Assembly (NCBI RefSeq): GCF_011392075.1
Contig: NZ_JAAJBV010000006.1
Span: 62,001 to 126,000 of the forward strand
Direction of reading: 5' to 3'
Source: Flavobacterium celericrescens
GTDB lineage: Bacteria > Bacteroidota > Bacteroidia > Flavobacteriales > Flavobacteriaceae
DNA: 64,000 nucleotides
Shown: positions 36,068 to 44,804 of the stretch, in pieces
Numbering within the stretch: position 1 is the stretch's first letter
Layout: each line of letters opens with the position of its first letter
Program-made: the position numbers and the translations under genes
The notes under the pieces: generated by a model
The model's database searches: none
What the model was told of the DNA's origin: nothing
Seen by the model: the letters and a program-made list of their open reading frames with translations, nothing else

Positions 36068-36634
36068 TTACTTTTTTAAATCTTGAGCTACTTTATCCAA
36101 TTCGTCAAACCATTGTTGTCCAAATTTTCTAATTAGTGCTTCTTTGACAAATTGATATACTGGAACTCCTAATTCTTCTCCTAACGCACATGCATCTGAA
36201 CAAATATGCCATTTATGATAATTTACAGCGGAAAAATCAGAATATTCTTTTACTCGTATTGGATATAAATGACATGAAAAAGGTTTTTTCCAAGCTACAA
36301 TTCCTTCATTATAGGCTTGTTCTATTCCACAAAGTGCTGTTTTTCCATCAAAAATTACATAGGCACAATCTTTTCCGTCGATAAGTGGGGTTTCTAATTC
36401 ACCAAAATCTGAAGTTACGTGAGTTCCTTGTTCTTCAATGGCTTTTATTCCTTCAGGGCGAAGAAATGGTTTTACTTTTTCAAAAATTTCTGCCAAAATT
36501 TTTGTTTCTGCTTCATCTAAAGGTGCACCAGCATCACCATCTACACAACAAGCACCTTGGCAAGCTGATAGATTACAAACGAATTCTTTTTCTAAGATTT
36601 CTTCGGATACAATGGTTTTATTAAGCTGAAACAT
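36068..36634 (-). CDS. DUF3109 family protein with cysteine-rich metal-binding motif
   Basis: The 188-residue protein has the cysteine cluster EFVCNLSACQGACCVDGDAG (residues 17-36) and later CAYVIFDGKTALCG, FSCHLYPIR, HICSDAC. Spaced cysteines with CxxxxGxCC at the front are typical of DUF3109/YkgJ-like proteins, presumed to bind zinc or an iron-sulfur cluster. Function unknown. It is a single leftward gene with a good Bacteroidota-type promoter, divergent from the marC-type gene. Confidence 0.85.
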   Translation of the reverse strand: MFQLNKTIVSEEILEKEFVCNLSACQGACCVDGDAGAPLDEAETKILAEIFEKVKPFLRPEGIKAIEEQGTHVTSDFGELETPLIDGKDCAYVIFDGKTALCGIEQAYNEGIVAWKKPFSCHLYPIRVKEYSDFSAVNYHKWHICSDACALGEELGVPVYQFVKEALIRKFGQQWFDELDKVAQDLKK

Positions 36635-36654
36635 ATTCTACTGGATTAAAAAAG

Positions 36655-36685
36655 CAAATATACGAATAATAATAAGTCATCCCAA
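36655..36685 (-). promoter_or_regulatory. Bacteroidota-type promoter for the DUF3109 gene
   Basis: On the reverse strand TTG (36685-36683), 20 bp spacer, TATATTTG (36662-36655), about 20 bp upstream of the start codon. Confidence 0.55.
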
Positions 36686-36724
36686 TGTATCGTTAAATTC
36701 AAATTAGCTTTATCACATTATGTT

Positions 36725-36732
36725 TATATTTG
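36725..36732 (+). promoter_or_regulatory. -7 element upstream of the MarC-family gene
   Basis: TATATTTG matches TAnnTTTG exactly; no clear TTTG lies about 20 bp before it. It ends only 7 bp before the first ATG (36740), so the message would be nearly leaderless or start at the second ATG (36749). Confidence 0.4.
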
Positions 36733-36739
36733 CAAAAAA

Positions 36740-37330
36740 ATGTTACAAATGGGTTTAGGAATTATTTGGAAAGATGTTTTTACTATAGGTATGATTCTTT
36801 TTGCAGTAATTGATATTGTAGGAAGTATCCCAATTATTGTAGATTTACGCAGTAAAATGGGGCACATTCAATCAGAAAAAGCAACTATCGTAGCAGCAAT
36901 AATTATGATTGCTTTTTTGTTTGTTGGAGAAGAAATTTTGAAGTTAATTGGTATTGATGCCAATTCGTTTGCTGTTGCTGGTTCGTTTGTGCTATTTTTT
37001 CTTGCTTTGGAAATGATTCTTGGTATTAGATTATACAAGGAAGATAATCCTAGTACAGCATCGATTGTTCCTATTGCTTTCCCTTTGATAGCTGGGGCTG
37101 GAACGATGACAACTATTTTATCGCTTCGAGCTGCTTATGATAAAATCAACATTATTATTGCTATTATTATTAATGTTATAGTGGTTTATGGCGTTTTAAA
37201 ATCATCAGGAAAAATTGAACGACTTTTAGGAAATAACGGATTAGGTGTAATTCGTAAAATATTTGGTGTAATTTTACTCGCAATTGCTGTGAAATTATTT
37301 GCAGCCAATGTTAAAGGATTATTTATTTAG
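36740..37330 (+). CDS. MarC-family integral membrane protein
   Basis: The 196-residue protein has about six membrane segments and matches the MarC/UPF0056 family: FAVIDIVGSIPIIVDLRSKMG (residues about 21-41) with the IP motif, a second half with SIVPIAFPLIAGAGTMTTILSL (about 108-129) and a C-terminal GLGVIRKIFGVILLAIAVKLF. Its transport substrate is not known, and the family is no longer linked to multiple antibiotic resistance. It heads a rightward operon with a small membrane protein and a short FAD oxidoreductase. The real start may be the Met at residue 4. Confidence 0.85.
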   Translation: MLQMGLGIIWKDVFTIGMILFAVIDIVGSIPIIVDLRSKMGHIQSEKATIVAAIIMIAFLFVGEEILKLIGIDANSFAVAGSFVLFFLALEMILGIRLYKEDNPSTASIVPIAFPLIAGAGTMTTILSLRAAYDKINIIIAIIINVIVVYGVLKSSGKIERLLGNNGLGVIRKIFGVILLAIAVKLFAANVKGLFI

Positions 37331-37341
37331 AAAATATACAA

Positions 37342-37539
37342 ATGAAAATTTTTACTTACATAGCTGTTGCTATAGCTTTAGGATTAATTGTTTTTAACTT
37401 ATTTCAAATTGATTACAGCAATCCGTTTGAAGGAAATAGTACAGTAGCAATAATTGGTGTTGTAGCAGGAGTTTGTGCTATTTTATTATTGCTTTTATTG
37501 CGTTTTTCAAAAATGATTGTTGAAAAAACTAAAGAATAA
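37342..37539 (+). CDS. Small two-helix membrane protein
   Basis: This 65-residue protein is nearly all hydrophobic: IFTYIAVAIALGLIVFNLF (3-21) and VAIIGVVAGVCAILLLLLLRF (33-53), with a charged tail KMIVEKTKE. It lies 11 bp after the marC-type gene and 2 bp before the oxidoreductase gene. No named family recognised. Confidence 0.7.
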   Translation: MKIFTYIAVAIALGLIVFNLFQIDYSNPFEGNSTVAIIGVVAGVCAILLLLLLRFSKMIVEKTKE

Positions 37540-37541
37540 TC

Positions 37542-38150
37542 ATGTTTGATGTTTTAATTATTGGAGCTGGCGTTTCAGGTGTTTCTTGTGCATTAGTACT
37601 AGGTTCTGCAAAAAACAAACCATTTGCAAGTGATAAGAAAATAGGAATTATTGCCCATCAAAAAGCATCATCACTTCAAAATGCTATTTTTAATAACGCA
37701 TACGGAATTTCCGCAGGAAAATTAGGAAGTGAATTGTTAGACGAAAGTTTGGAACATTTATCAAAATCGTATCCTCATGTTTTACAAATCGAAGATGAAA
37801 AAGTACTTTCGATTGCTGGTGAAGCTGGAGATTTTATGGTTACTACCAATAAATCAAATTATCAAGCTAAAATCATAGTTATTGCTGTTGGGGCTGGAAA
37901 TCCATTTACAATTGAAGGAATGGAATCGTTTGTAATTCCACATCAAAAAATTGCTCCTGAGAAAAACAGAATTCAACTAAAAAACAATGATCATTTAGTG
38001 GCTGAAGGAATTTATGTGGCTGGTGTATTAGCAGGGCACAGAAGTCAACTATCAATAGCCGCAGGAAGTGGTGCCGCTGTTGCAACCGACATTTTGAGCT
38101 TGTGGAATAATGGAAATCACACGATGGTTCATGATGCTATTGGGAAGTAA
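37542..38150 (+). CDS. Short FAD-dependent oxidoreductase (thioredoxin-reductase-like, NADPH domain missing)
   Basis: The 202-residue protein has the FAD-binding motif VLIIGAGVSGVSCALVLG (4-21), the middle strand IIVIAVGAG and the C-terminal FAD-contact motif GIYVAGVLAGHRSQLSIAAGSGAAVATDIL. It looks like thioredoxin reductase but is about 100 residues shorter, and the NAD(P)H domain with its CxxC is absent, so it cannot act as a standard thioredoxin reductase. Similar short proteins are annotated as FAD-dependent oxidoreductases in Flavobacteria. Its stop directly abuts the stop of the convergent S41 protease gene, with no room for a terminator between them. Confidence 0.75.
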   Translation: MFDVLIIGAGVSGVSCALVLGSAKNKPFASDKKIGIIAHQKASSLQNAIFNNAYGISAGKLGSELLDESLEHLSKSYPHVLQIEDEKVLSIAGEAGDFMVTTNKSNYQAKIIVIAVGAGNPFTIEGMESFVIPHQKIAPEKNRIQLKNNDHLVAEGIYVAGVLAGHRSQLSIAAGSGAAVATDILSLWNNGNHTMVHDAIGK

Positions 38151-39722
38151 TTACCTATTCAAAACCTTATTTAACATCAAATCTTCTTTCAGTAGTAATT
38201 GATAATATTGTTTTTCATCAAACAATTGGTGCACAAATTCAGCATGAATATAATGCAATGTTTTTTCTTTTTGATTATCTAAATTTAGCATCAAACCGCT
38301 TGTCGCAATATGTTTTTTGAATGCGTTAAAATAATTGTTATTTTGGTGTACTTCTTTTTTAATTTCTTCAATTGACATTTTGGCAAACTTATTTCTGTTT
38401 TTGTCAATCTGTTCAAAAACAAAATAATTCACAAAACCAGATTGCAACATCAAAGTGGTCATCTCTTCTCCATGTTTTCCTTCAAAAGGCACAAAAACAT
38501 CGGGAATAATTCCACCACCACCATAAACTGTTCGTCCTTTTTTAGTTTTAAATTTTAAACTATCTGCTATTTTTGTTTTGTCTTTTTCATATAATTCGCC
38601 ACTTTCAAAGCGCTTTTCAAATTCGTTAAAATAGTTTTCCGCTTTGTCTTCATATGGCTTTTGAATCGAACGTCCAGAAGGTGTGTAATATCTTGCAACA
38701 GTTAATCGAACTGCAGAGCCATCTCCAAGCGGCATTTCGCGCTGTACTAATCCTTTTCCAAAAGAGCGTCTTCCAACAATAGTTCCTCTATCATTATCTT
38801 GGATGGCACCCGCTAAAATTTCACTTGCAGAAGCGGTGTTTTCATTAATTAAAATGGTAACTTTTCCTTTTTCAAAAATTCCTTTTTCAGTAGCTAATGT
38901 AGTATCTACTTTTCCTTTCTTGTTTTTTGTTTTAACTATAAGCTCTTTATTTTTCAAAAATTCATCTGCAATTGCTACAGCCGATTCTAAATAACCACCG
39001 CCATTATCTCGTAAATCGATGATAATCTCTTTTGCTCCTTGCTTTTTTAATTGCGATAATCCTTTGAAGAATTCATCATAAGTGGTTTCTGCAAAACGAT
39101 TTACTTTAATATAACCCGCTGTTTTAGAAACCATGGTTGCAATGTCAACACTTTTTATGGGAATAACGTCGCGTTTTACATTTACTGCAAATTTTTTGTT
39201 TTCTGACTTTCTAAAAACGGTTAATTTAATTGTAGAACCTTGCTCACCTTTAAGTATTGCAAAAAGACTATCTGTCGAAATTTTCTTGTTGTAAAGTTGC
39301 AATCTATCCGCAAAAAGAATTCGGTCACCAGCTTTGATTCCTACCTTTTCTGAAGGTCCAAAAGCTATAGGTTTAATAACGGCTAGCGAATCATTATACA
39401 TATAAAAATTTACACCAATCCCAACAAAATCACCACGCATACTTTGTGTAATTGCATCTAAATCACTTTTAGGAATATATACAGAATGTGGATCTAGTTT
39501 CTCAAGAATTCCATTAACAGTTAAATCTACAATTGAATCGGTATTTAAACTGTCAACATATTCCTTTTCGATAAAATCAATCAGTTTATTCAGCTTATTT
39601 TTATTGCTATTTCGACTGAAAAGACTATTATCAGTCGAAGAATTAAGTTTACTTCCCAACAACAACCCTATTGCAATAGCTACTGCAATAACAATTGGAA
39701 AATATACTTTATTCATTTTCAT
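38151..39722 (-). CDS. S41 family C-terminal processing protease with PDZ domain
   Basis: The 523-residue protein has an N-terminal anchor (VYFPIVIAVAIAIGLLLGSKL, 6-26), a helical region, a PDZ domain (FVGIGVNFYMYNDSLAVIKPI to about 185, with GIKAGDRILF) and the S41 core: DLRDNGGGYLESAVAIADEF, ENTASASEILAGAIQDND with nucleophile S300, and GRRSFGKGLVQ with general base K323. It should be a periplasmic, membrane-anchored tail-specific protease. The C-terminal ~100 residues are extra. Its start is 1 bp after the dCMP deaminase stop. Met3 is an alternative start. Confidence 0.92.
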   Translation of the reverse strand: MKMNKVYFPIVIAVAIAIGLLLGSKLNSSTDNSLFSRNSNKNKLNKLIDFIEKEYVDSLNTDSIVDLTVNGILEKLDPHSVYIPKSDLDAITQSMRGDFVGIGVNFYMYNDSLAVIKPIAFGPSEKVGIKAGDRILFADRLQLYNKKISTDSLFAILKGEQGSTIKLTVFRKSENKKFAVNVKRDVIPIKSVDIATMVSKTAGYIKVNRFAETTYDEFFKGLSQLKKQGAKEIIIDLRDNGGGYLESAVAIADEFLKNKELIVKTKNKKGKVDTTLATEKGIFEKGKVTILINENTASASEILAGAIQDNDRGTIVGRRSFGKGLVQREMPLGDGSAVRLTVARYYTPSGRSIQKPYEDKAENYFNEFEKRFESGELYEKDKTKIADSLKFKTKKGRTVYGGGGIIPDVFVPFEGKHGEEMTTLMLQSGFVNYFVFEQIDKNRNKFAKMSIEEIKKEVHQNNNYFNAFKKHIATSGLMLNLDNQKEKTLHYIHAEFVHQLFDEKQYYQLLLKEDLMLNKVLNR

Positions 39723-39723
39723 A

Positions 39724-40152
39724 TCAATCTAAATCTTCGATTAATTCTACTTCAACACCTGCTTTTCTTAAAAAATCAACCCCAGATGTATCTTTATACT
39801 CATTGTGATACACCACTCTTTTTATTCCAGATTGATGGATTAATTTACTACAATCTTTACAAGGAGAAAGTGTGATATATAATGTTGCATCTTCACATGA
39901 TTGAGTAGAACGAGCCACTTTTAAAATCGCATTAGCCTCAGCATGAAGTACATACCATTTAGTAACATTATGATCGTCTTCACAACAATTTTCAAATCCA
40001 GATGGAGTACCATTGTATCCATCTGAAATAATCATTTTGTTTTTAACAATAATTGCTCCTACTTTTTTACGTTGACAATAGGATAAATTTCCCCATTCTT
40101 TAGCGATTCTCAAATAAGCTTTATCGTATTTTTCTTTTTTTTCTTTTTTCAT
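39724..40152 (-). CDS. dCMP deaminase family protein
   Basis: From the ATG at 40152, which overlaps the upstream stop in TAATG, the protein has 142 residues. It contains HAEANAILKVAR and SPCKDCSKLIHQSGI, the zinc ligands and catalytic Glu of cytidine/deoxycytidylate deaminases, and the N-terminal KYDKAYLRIAKEWGNLSYCQRKKVGAII typical of dCMP deaminases. It makes dUMP from dCMP for thymidylate synthesis, although ComEB-like or other roles are possible. A longer start at 40164 exists but adds only four residues within the upstream gene. It is flanked by a HupE-like gene and the S41 protease. Confidence 0.87.
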   Translation of the reverse strand: MKKEKKEKYDKAYLRIAKEWGNLSYCQRKKVGAIIVKNKMIISDGYNGTPSGFENCCEDDHNVTKWYVLHAEANAILKVARSTQSCEDATLYITLSPCKDCSKLIHQSGIKRVVYHNEYKDTSGVDFLRKAGVEVELIEDLD

Positions 40153-40745
40153 TATCTGTTCCAAATTTCGCTTTCAATTAGCATTGGCAAAACTACGCCA
40201 ATTATAAATGCTGACATCACTAAAGCCCAATCTCTTTTAGAAAATCTAAAAAATGTTTGCACAATGTAAGATAAAATTAACACTACTAGAACCACAATTA
40301 CTTGAGCGGCTTCAATACCTACTGCGAATTCCAACAATGGTAGTAGTTTGTCGGTAGCATTTCCTGGTAAAATTGTTTTGAAGTAATTTGAAAAACCTAA
40401 TCCATGAATAATTCCAAAGAATAAAGTCACTACAGCCACAAAAGTAATACTTTCATTTTTTGAAGATTTACCAGCAGTAAACAGATGAAAAACAGCTGTT
40501 ATTAAAATGGTTATCGGAATTAAAAACTCTACCAAACTGGCCTGAATTTGAACAACTCCATACACAGAAATTAACAAAGCTAATGTGTGCCCTAATGTAA
40601 ATAAAGAGACTAAAATTAAAACTTTTGTCCAATCTTTAAAGGCATAAGGTACCATTAAAGCAATCAAGAACAAAACGTGATCATAGGCATTAATATCTAA
40701 AACATGCTTAAGACCAATATTGAAATACAACCAAAATTCTGACAT
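40152..40745 (-). CDS. HupE/UreJ-like membrane protein
   Basis: From the ATG at 40745 the protein has 197 residues and about six membrane segments. FNIGLKHVLDINAYDHVLFLIALM, TLGHTLALLISVYG and FFGIIHGLGFSNYF, with their conserved histidines, are the marks of the HupE/UreJ-2 group. Proteins of this group are presumed metal transporters (nickel or cobalt), but the Flavobacterial members are not characterised. The upstream ATG at 40772 gives nine more residues. The stop overlaps the dCMP deaminase start (TAATG). Confidence 0.8.
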   Translation of the reverse strand: MSEFWLYFNIGLKHVLDINAYDHVLFLIALMVPYAFKDWTKVLILVSLFTLGHTLALLISVYGVVQIQASLVEFLIPITILITAVFHLFTAGKSSKNESITFVAVVTLFFGIIHGLGFSNYFKTILPGNATDKLLPLLEFAVGIEAAQVIVVLVVLILSYIVQTFFRFSKRDWALVMSAFIIGVVLPMLIESEIWNR

Positions 40746-40825
40746 AACAATACTATTTATTGGGGAATTCAAACTTACAATTTATTTTTAGAAATTGATA
40801 AAATCTTTCAGAAAACCTTGTGAAA

Positions 40826-40860
40826 TTGTTTCCGAAAAAAAGATTTTTTGTGTAATTTTG
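40826..40860 (+). promoter_or_regulatory. Bacteroidota-type promoter for the TerB-like gene
   Basis: TTG (40826-40828), 24 bp spacer (slightly long), TAATTTTG (40853-40860), 22 bp before the start codon. Confidence 0.45.
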
Positions 40861-40882
40861 CACAATATAAAAAACAATCAAC

Positions 40883-41317
40883 ATGTCAATTTCAGATTTA
40901 TTCGATAGTGGTTTTAGAAATAGAAATAAAGGTCACTTTTCAGCAATTGTAAGAGTAGCTTTGTCTGACGGAGCAATTTCTCCAGAGGAAAAACAATTTT
41001 TAGACAAATTAGCTATCAAATTAGAAATTTCTCAAGCAGAATATGAGGAAATTTTAGAAAATCCTTTAAAATACCCTGTAAATCCACCATTAATGCATAC
41101 GCACCGTTTAGAGCGTTTATACGATTTAGCAAGAATGGTTTACACAGATGAGCATGTAATGGCTGAAAAAGAGCATAATTTATTAACTCGTTTTGCTTTA
41201 GCCCTAGGATTTACAGCTGGTAATGTAAATTATATTGTAGACAAAGCATTAAAATTAGTAGATATGAATGTAGATTTAGACACATTCACTTACGAAATGC
41301 AACACATGAACAGATAA
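40883..41317 (+). CDS. TerB-family protein
   Basis: The 144-residue, all-helical protein has ALSDGAISPEEKQFLDKLAIKL (residues 27-48) and ARMVYTDEHVMAEKEHNLLTRFALALGF (80-107), two acidic motifs that alternate in TerB-like (DjlA N-terminal) domains and are thought to bind metal. Named after tellurite resistance, but lone TerB proteins have no proven role. It is monocistronic with its own promoter and a strong terminator shared with fbp. Confidence 0.82.
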   Translation: MSISDLFDSGFRNRNKGHFSAIVRVALSDGAISPEEKQFLDKLAIKLEISQAEYEEILENPLKYPVNPPLMHTHRLERLYDLARMVYTDEHVMAEKEHNLLTRFALALGFTAGNVNYIVDKALKLVDMNVDLDTFTYEMQHMNR

Positions 41318-41336
41318 TTCAACTGTTTTAAAATAT

Positions 41337-41368
41337 AAAAGCACAAATTCTAATGAGTTTGTGCTTTT
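41337..41368. terminator. Bidirectional terminator between the TerB-like gene and fbp
   Basis: AAAAGCACAAA, 10-base loop that can partly pair, TTTGTGCTTTT, with T-runs for both convergent transcripts. Confidence 0.88.
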
Positions 41369-41390
41369 TTTATTTTATTATTCAAAGAAT

Positions 41391-42398
41391 TTACTTCGCC
41401 TTTGCCATAAATTCTTCTGCTTTTTCTACCATTTCTTTGTTTCCACAGAAGAAAGGAACACGCTGATGTAATTCTGTTGGTTGAATTTCCATAATTCTTT
41501 TGTAACCATCAGAAGCTTTTCCTCCTGCTTGTTCGGCTATGAATGCCATTGGATTACATTCGTATAACAAACGTAACTTCCCATTTGGTGTTTTTGAAGT
41601 TGTTGGATACAAATAAATTCCACCTTTAATCATGTTTCTATGAAAATCAGAAACTAAACTTCCAATATATCTTGAAGTATAAGGTCTGTCACCTTCTTCT
41701 AACTGGCAATATTTAATATAATCTTTCACACCTTGTGGAAAATGAACATAATTTCCTTCATTGATAGAATAGATTTTTCCATTTTCAGCATATTTCATGT
41801 TTGGGTGCGACAAATAGAAAGTTCCGATAGCGGGATTTAATGTAAAACCGTTTACACCGTGACCAGTTGTATAAACCAACATGGTAGAAGTTCCATAAAT
41901 CACATAACCTGCTGCCACTTGATTTACGCCAGGTTGCAAGAAATCTTCAATAGTTACCGGTGTTCCAACAGGTGTAATTCTTCTGAAAACTGAGAAAATT
42001 GTTCCTACCGAAACATTCACATCAATGTTTGAAGAACCATCTAGTGGATCCATCAAAACGACATATTTGTTATTGTGTGAATTATCAGAACCAGCAACGG
42101 TGATAAAATCGTCATTTTCTTCAGAACCAATTCCACAAACAATTTCACGATTAATTAAGGTTTGAATAAAAACCTCATTCGCGTAAACGTCTAATTTTTG
42201 TTGATCTTCCCCTTGAATATTTTGCTCTCCAGCGGCACCAACAATATCAACTAAACCTGCTTTATTTACTTTATAATTAACTACTTTTGCAGCCAATCGA
42301 ATTGAATTAATAATACGCGATAATTCTCCCGTTGAGTACTGAAACGAATTTTGATGTTCAATAATAAATTCGCCTAATGTTCTATTTCTTTCTTCCAT
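41391..42398 (-). CDS. fbp: Fructose-1,6-bisphosphatase class I
   Basis: From the ATG at 42398 (335 residues; the frame can extend to 42431 but family members start near [11 protein letters not shown]) the protein has GSEENDD (metal-site glutamates), [22 protein letters not shown] (metal/phosphate site), [23 protein letters not shown] (phosphate binding) and [19 protein letters not shown]. It removes the 1-phosphate from fructose 1,6-bisphosphate in gluconeogenesis. A near match to a -7 element (GATATTTG) lies upstream. Single gene, convergent with the TerB-like gene and divergent from the GNAT-lysC operon. Confidence 0.94.
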   Translation of the reverse strand: MEERNRTLGEFIIEHQNSFQYSTGELSRIINSIRLAAKVVNYKVNKAGLVDIVGAAGEQNIQGEDQQKLDVYANEVFIQTLINREIVCGIGSEENDDFITVAGSDNSHNNKYVVLMDPLDGSSNIDVNVSVGTIFSVFRRITPVGTPVTIEDFLQPGVNQVAAGYVIYGTSTMLVYTTGHGVNGFTLNPAIGTFYLSHPNMKYAENGKIYSINEGNYVHFPQGVKDYIKYCQLEEGDRPYTSRYIGSLVSDFHRNMIKGGIYLYPTTSKTPNGKLRLLYECNPMAFIAEQAGGKASDGYKRIMEIQPTELHQRVPFFCGNKEMVEKAEEFMAKAK

Positions 42399-42464
42399 TA
42401 CGAAAACGTTGTAGTTGTGTTTGTGGCACAAATATCGTGAATTTTGTTAAAAGACCATATTAAT

Positions 42465-42496
42465 TTGAAAAGATGTTTAACTTAATTTTACTTTTG
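42465..42496 (+). promoter_or_regulatory. Bacteroidota-type promoter for the GNAT-lysC operon
   Basis: TTTG (42465-42468), 20 bp spacer, TACTTTTG (42489-42496), 15 bp before the start codon. This is the best match to TTTG-N-TAnnTTTG in the window. Confidence 0.7.
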
Positions 42497-42511
42497 TAAA
42501 AAAAAATAAAA

Positions 42512-42988
42512 ATGATCATTCGAAAAGCCTTCAAAAAAGATATGCCATCTGTATTAGAATTGATACAAGAATTAGCTATTTTTGAAAAAGAACCTGATGC
42601 AGTTGTGGTTACTGCTGATGATTTGGTTCGAGATGGTTTTTCAGAAAATCCGCTTTTTCAATGTTTTGTTGCTGAAGTTGATAGCGAGATTATTGGAATG
42701 GCTTTGTTTTACTATCGTTATTCTACTTGGAAAGGGAAAACCATTCACTTAGAAGATTTAATTGTAAAAGAAAACAAACGTGGAACAGGTGCCGGATTTG
42801 CCCTTTACAAAGAAATTATCAAACAAGGAAAAGCCGAAAATGTCCGCCGAATCGAATGGAATGTTCTAGATTGGAACACACCAGCCATCGATTTCTATGA
42901 AAAATCAGGCGCAAAAGTTTTAAGTGATTGGCGTGTGGTACAAATGGATGACAAAGGAATTGAACAATTTTTAAACACAACTATATAA
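42512..42988 (+). CDS. GNAT family N-acetyltransferase
   Basis: The 158-residue protein has the GNAT fold: FRKAFKKDM-like start (IIRKAFKKDMPSVLELIQEL), FVAEVDSEIIGMALFYYRYSTW, EDLIVKENKRGTGAGFALYKEII with the acetyl-CoA loop (residues about 86-108) and DWNTPAIDFYEKSGA. It resembles the spermidine/diamine acetyltransferase-like branch (strand ENVRRIEWNVLDWN). The substrate is unknown. It is first in an operon with aspartate kinase, 9 bp before it. Confidence 0.9.
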   Translation: MIIRKAFKKDMPSVLELIQELAIFEKEPDAVVVTADDLVRDGFSENPLFQCFVAEVDSEIIGMALFYYRYSTWKGKTIHLEDLIVKENKRGTGAGFALYKEIIKQGKAENVRRIEWNVLDWNTPAIDFYEKSGAKVLSDWRVVQMDDKGIEQFLNTTI

Positions 42989-42997
42989 TTCTTAAAA

Positions 42998-44251
42998 ATG
43001 AAAATTTTTAAATTTGGAGGCGCATCGGTTAAAGATGCCGAAGGCGTAAAAAACGTATTACAGGTATTAGAAACAGTAGGACATGAAGATGTTCTAATTG
43101 TAATTTCAGCAATGGGAAAAACCACTAATGCTTTAGAAGTAGTAATCAAGAACTATTTTGAAAAATCGAAAGAATTGAATGCTTCACTTCAAGAAGTTCG
43201 AAAATACCACAACCAAATTTTATTAGATTTATTTGAAGACGAAGAACACGATGTGTTTTTTGATGTAACTGCTCATTTTGATGATTTAGAATATTTTATC
43301 CGCAGTAATAAGTCACCAAATTATAGTTTTGTTTATGACCAGGTAGTAAGCGTTGGAGAATTAGTTTCAACAACCATTGTAAGCCATTATTTTAATTATA
43401 AAGGTTTAAAAAACAATTGGATTGATGTGCGCCCATTAATCAAAACCGACAATAACTACCGTGATGCTCAAGTAGATTGGGAAGCAACTCAAAAACTAAT
43501 TTCAAAAGGAGTTAAAAAGAAAACTTTAAATATTACACAAGGATTTTTAGGTTCGGATGAGAATAATTTCACCACAACTTTAGGTCGTGAAGGTTCGGAT
43601 TATACCGCTGCGATTTTTGCGTATTGTTTAGGTGCGGAAAGCGTTACCATTTGGAAAGACGTTCCTGGAGTTTTAAATGCCGACCCAAGATATTTTGAAA
43701 ATGCAGTTTTATTGAACCAAATTTCATATAGAGAAGCGATTGAATTAGCTTTTTATGGGGCCTCAGTAATTCATCCAAAAACCTTACAACCATTACAGAA
43801 AAAAGAAATTCCATTATATGTAAAATCGTTTGTAAATCCTAAATTGCCTGGAACTAGCGTTTCAAAAGGAGCCGATTTAGAACCACACACGCCTTGTTTC
43901 ATTGTAAAGAAAAACCAGTTATTATTGTCGTTATCGTCTATTGATTTCGATTTTATCATGGAAAATCACATTAGTGAGATATTTGCTTTGTTTTCGAAAT
44001 ACAAGATCAAAGTGAATTTAATTCAAAATACAGCAATTAGTTTCTCAGTTTGTATTGAAGACAAATACAACACCTTTGAAGAATTGCGAAAAGTTTTGGC
44101 TAAAAAATTCAAAGTTTCATATAACGAAAATGTGTCGCTTTACACCATCAGACATTTTGATGAAAATGCTGCGAAAGTGGTAGAGACAAACAAAACAGTA
44201 TTGTTACGTCAGATTTCGAGAGAAACTATGCAGGTGATTACGAAGGAGTAA
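42998..44251 (+). CDS. lysC: Aspartate kinase (monofunctional)
   Basis: The 417-residue protein has KFGGASVKDAEGVKN (residues 5-19), an amino-acid kinase domain with TLGREGSDYTAAIFAYCLGAE and WKDVPGVLNADPRYF, and a C-terminal region of about 120 residues (LLLSLSSIDFDF onward) that looks like one or two ACT-like modules. It phosphorylates aspartate, the first step toward lysine, threonine and methionine. ACT modules suggest feedback by an amino acid. It lacks a homoserine dehydrogenase part. It follows the GNAT gene by 9 bp and precedes a membrane protein gene by 1 bp. Confidence 0.93.
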   Translation: MKIFKFGGASVKDAEGVKNVLQVLETVGHEDVLIVISAMGKTTNALEVVIKNYFEKSKELNASLQEVRKYHNQILLDLFEDEEHDVFFDVTAHFDDLEYFIRSNKSPNYSFVYDQVVSVGELVSTTIVSHYFNYKGLKNNWIDVRPLIKTDNNYRDAQVDWEATQKLISKGVKKKTLNITQGFLGSDENNFTTTLGREGSDYTAAIFAYCLGAESVTIWKDVPGVLNADPRYFENAVLLNQISYREAIELAFYGASVIHPKTLQPLQKKEIPLYVKSFVNPKLPGTSVSKGADLEPHTPCFIVKKNQLLLSLSSIDFDFIMENHISEIFALFSKYKIKVNLIQNTAISFSVCIEDKYNTFEELRKVLAKKFKVSYNENVSLYTIRHFDENAAKVVETNKTVLLRQISRETMQVITKE

Positions 44252-44252
44252 T

Positions 44253-44804
44253 ATGAAAGAAGTATTAAAACGTTTAAATTGGAAACTTATCCTTGTTCAC
44301 TTTATAGCGACATGGTTTTTCATACACTCTTTTTATATACTATCTTATTTACACGACATTGAATTTACAGAATTCATCATGAAAAATAGAAATCATACAC
44401 CTGTTTTTGATGAAATCCCATTTGACACAAAAAGAATGAGTAATTTTTTTATGGTAACTGGAATTTCTAAATTCATTGGTTTATTGGTTGCTTTTATGAT
44501 TTCATTAAGCATTTCAATATACAGAAAATGGTTTTGGTTAAATTCGGTTTTTGTATTATTAATTACTTATACTTTTTTTAAGTTAGATTTTTTACAATGG
44601 AATTATTTAAAAGTTGTATTCAGATTTATCGGTGGATTTATGCCTAATATAACTTTAGATGTATTAGTTGATGGTTTAGTGATGCTTCTTTTAGGATTAA
44701 TTATTTTCTTCTCTAAAAAATCGTCTCAACTAATAAATTCTAAAAAAACATATAATTCTCGCACAATCTTGTCATTCCGAAGCATGAGGAATCTCTCAAT
44801 GTGA
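44253..44804 (+). CDS. Hypothetical four-helix membrane protein with repeat-derived C-terminus
   Basis: The 183-residue protein has membrane segments near 12-32, 69-89, 94-112 and 136-154 and no recognised family. Its last ~15 residues (RTILSFRSMRNLSM) are encoded inside a palindromic repeat that begins at 44762, so the original stop was probably lost when the repeat arrived, or the repeat supplies the stop (TGA within ATGTGA). It starts 1 bp after the lysC stop, so it is probably translated with it. Function unknown. Confidence 0.65.
   Translation: MKEVLKRLNWKLILVHFIATWFFIHSFYILSYLHDIEFTEFIMKNRNHTPVFDEIPFDTKRMSNFFMVTGISKFIGLLVAFMISLSISIYRKWFWLNSVFVLLITYTFFKLDFLQWNYLKVVFRFIGGFMPNITLDVLVDGLVMLLLGLIIFFSKKSSQLINSKKTYNSRTILSFRSMRNLSM

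Noticed and set aside
36190..36629. Several plus-strand frames of 63-79 codons
   Set aside because: They are antisense to the well-supported DUF3109 gene.
37542..38150. A full thioredoxin reductase (trxB)
   Set aside because: The NADPH domain and the CxxC are absent and no frameshift was seen, so it was called only a short FAD oxidoreductase.
42399..42431. Longer fbp start
   Set aside because: The extra residues [11 protein letters not shown] are unlike the family N-terminus, which begins close to [11 protein letters not shown].
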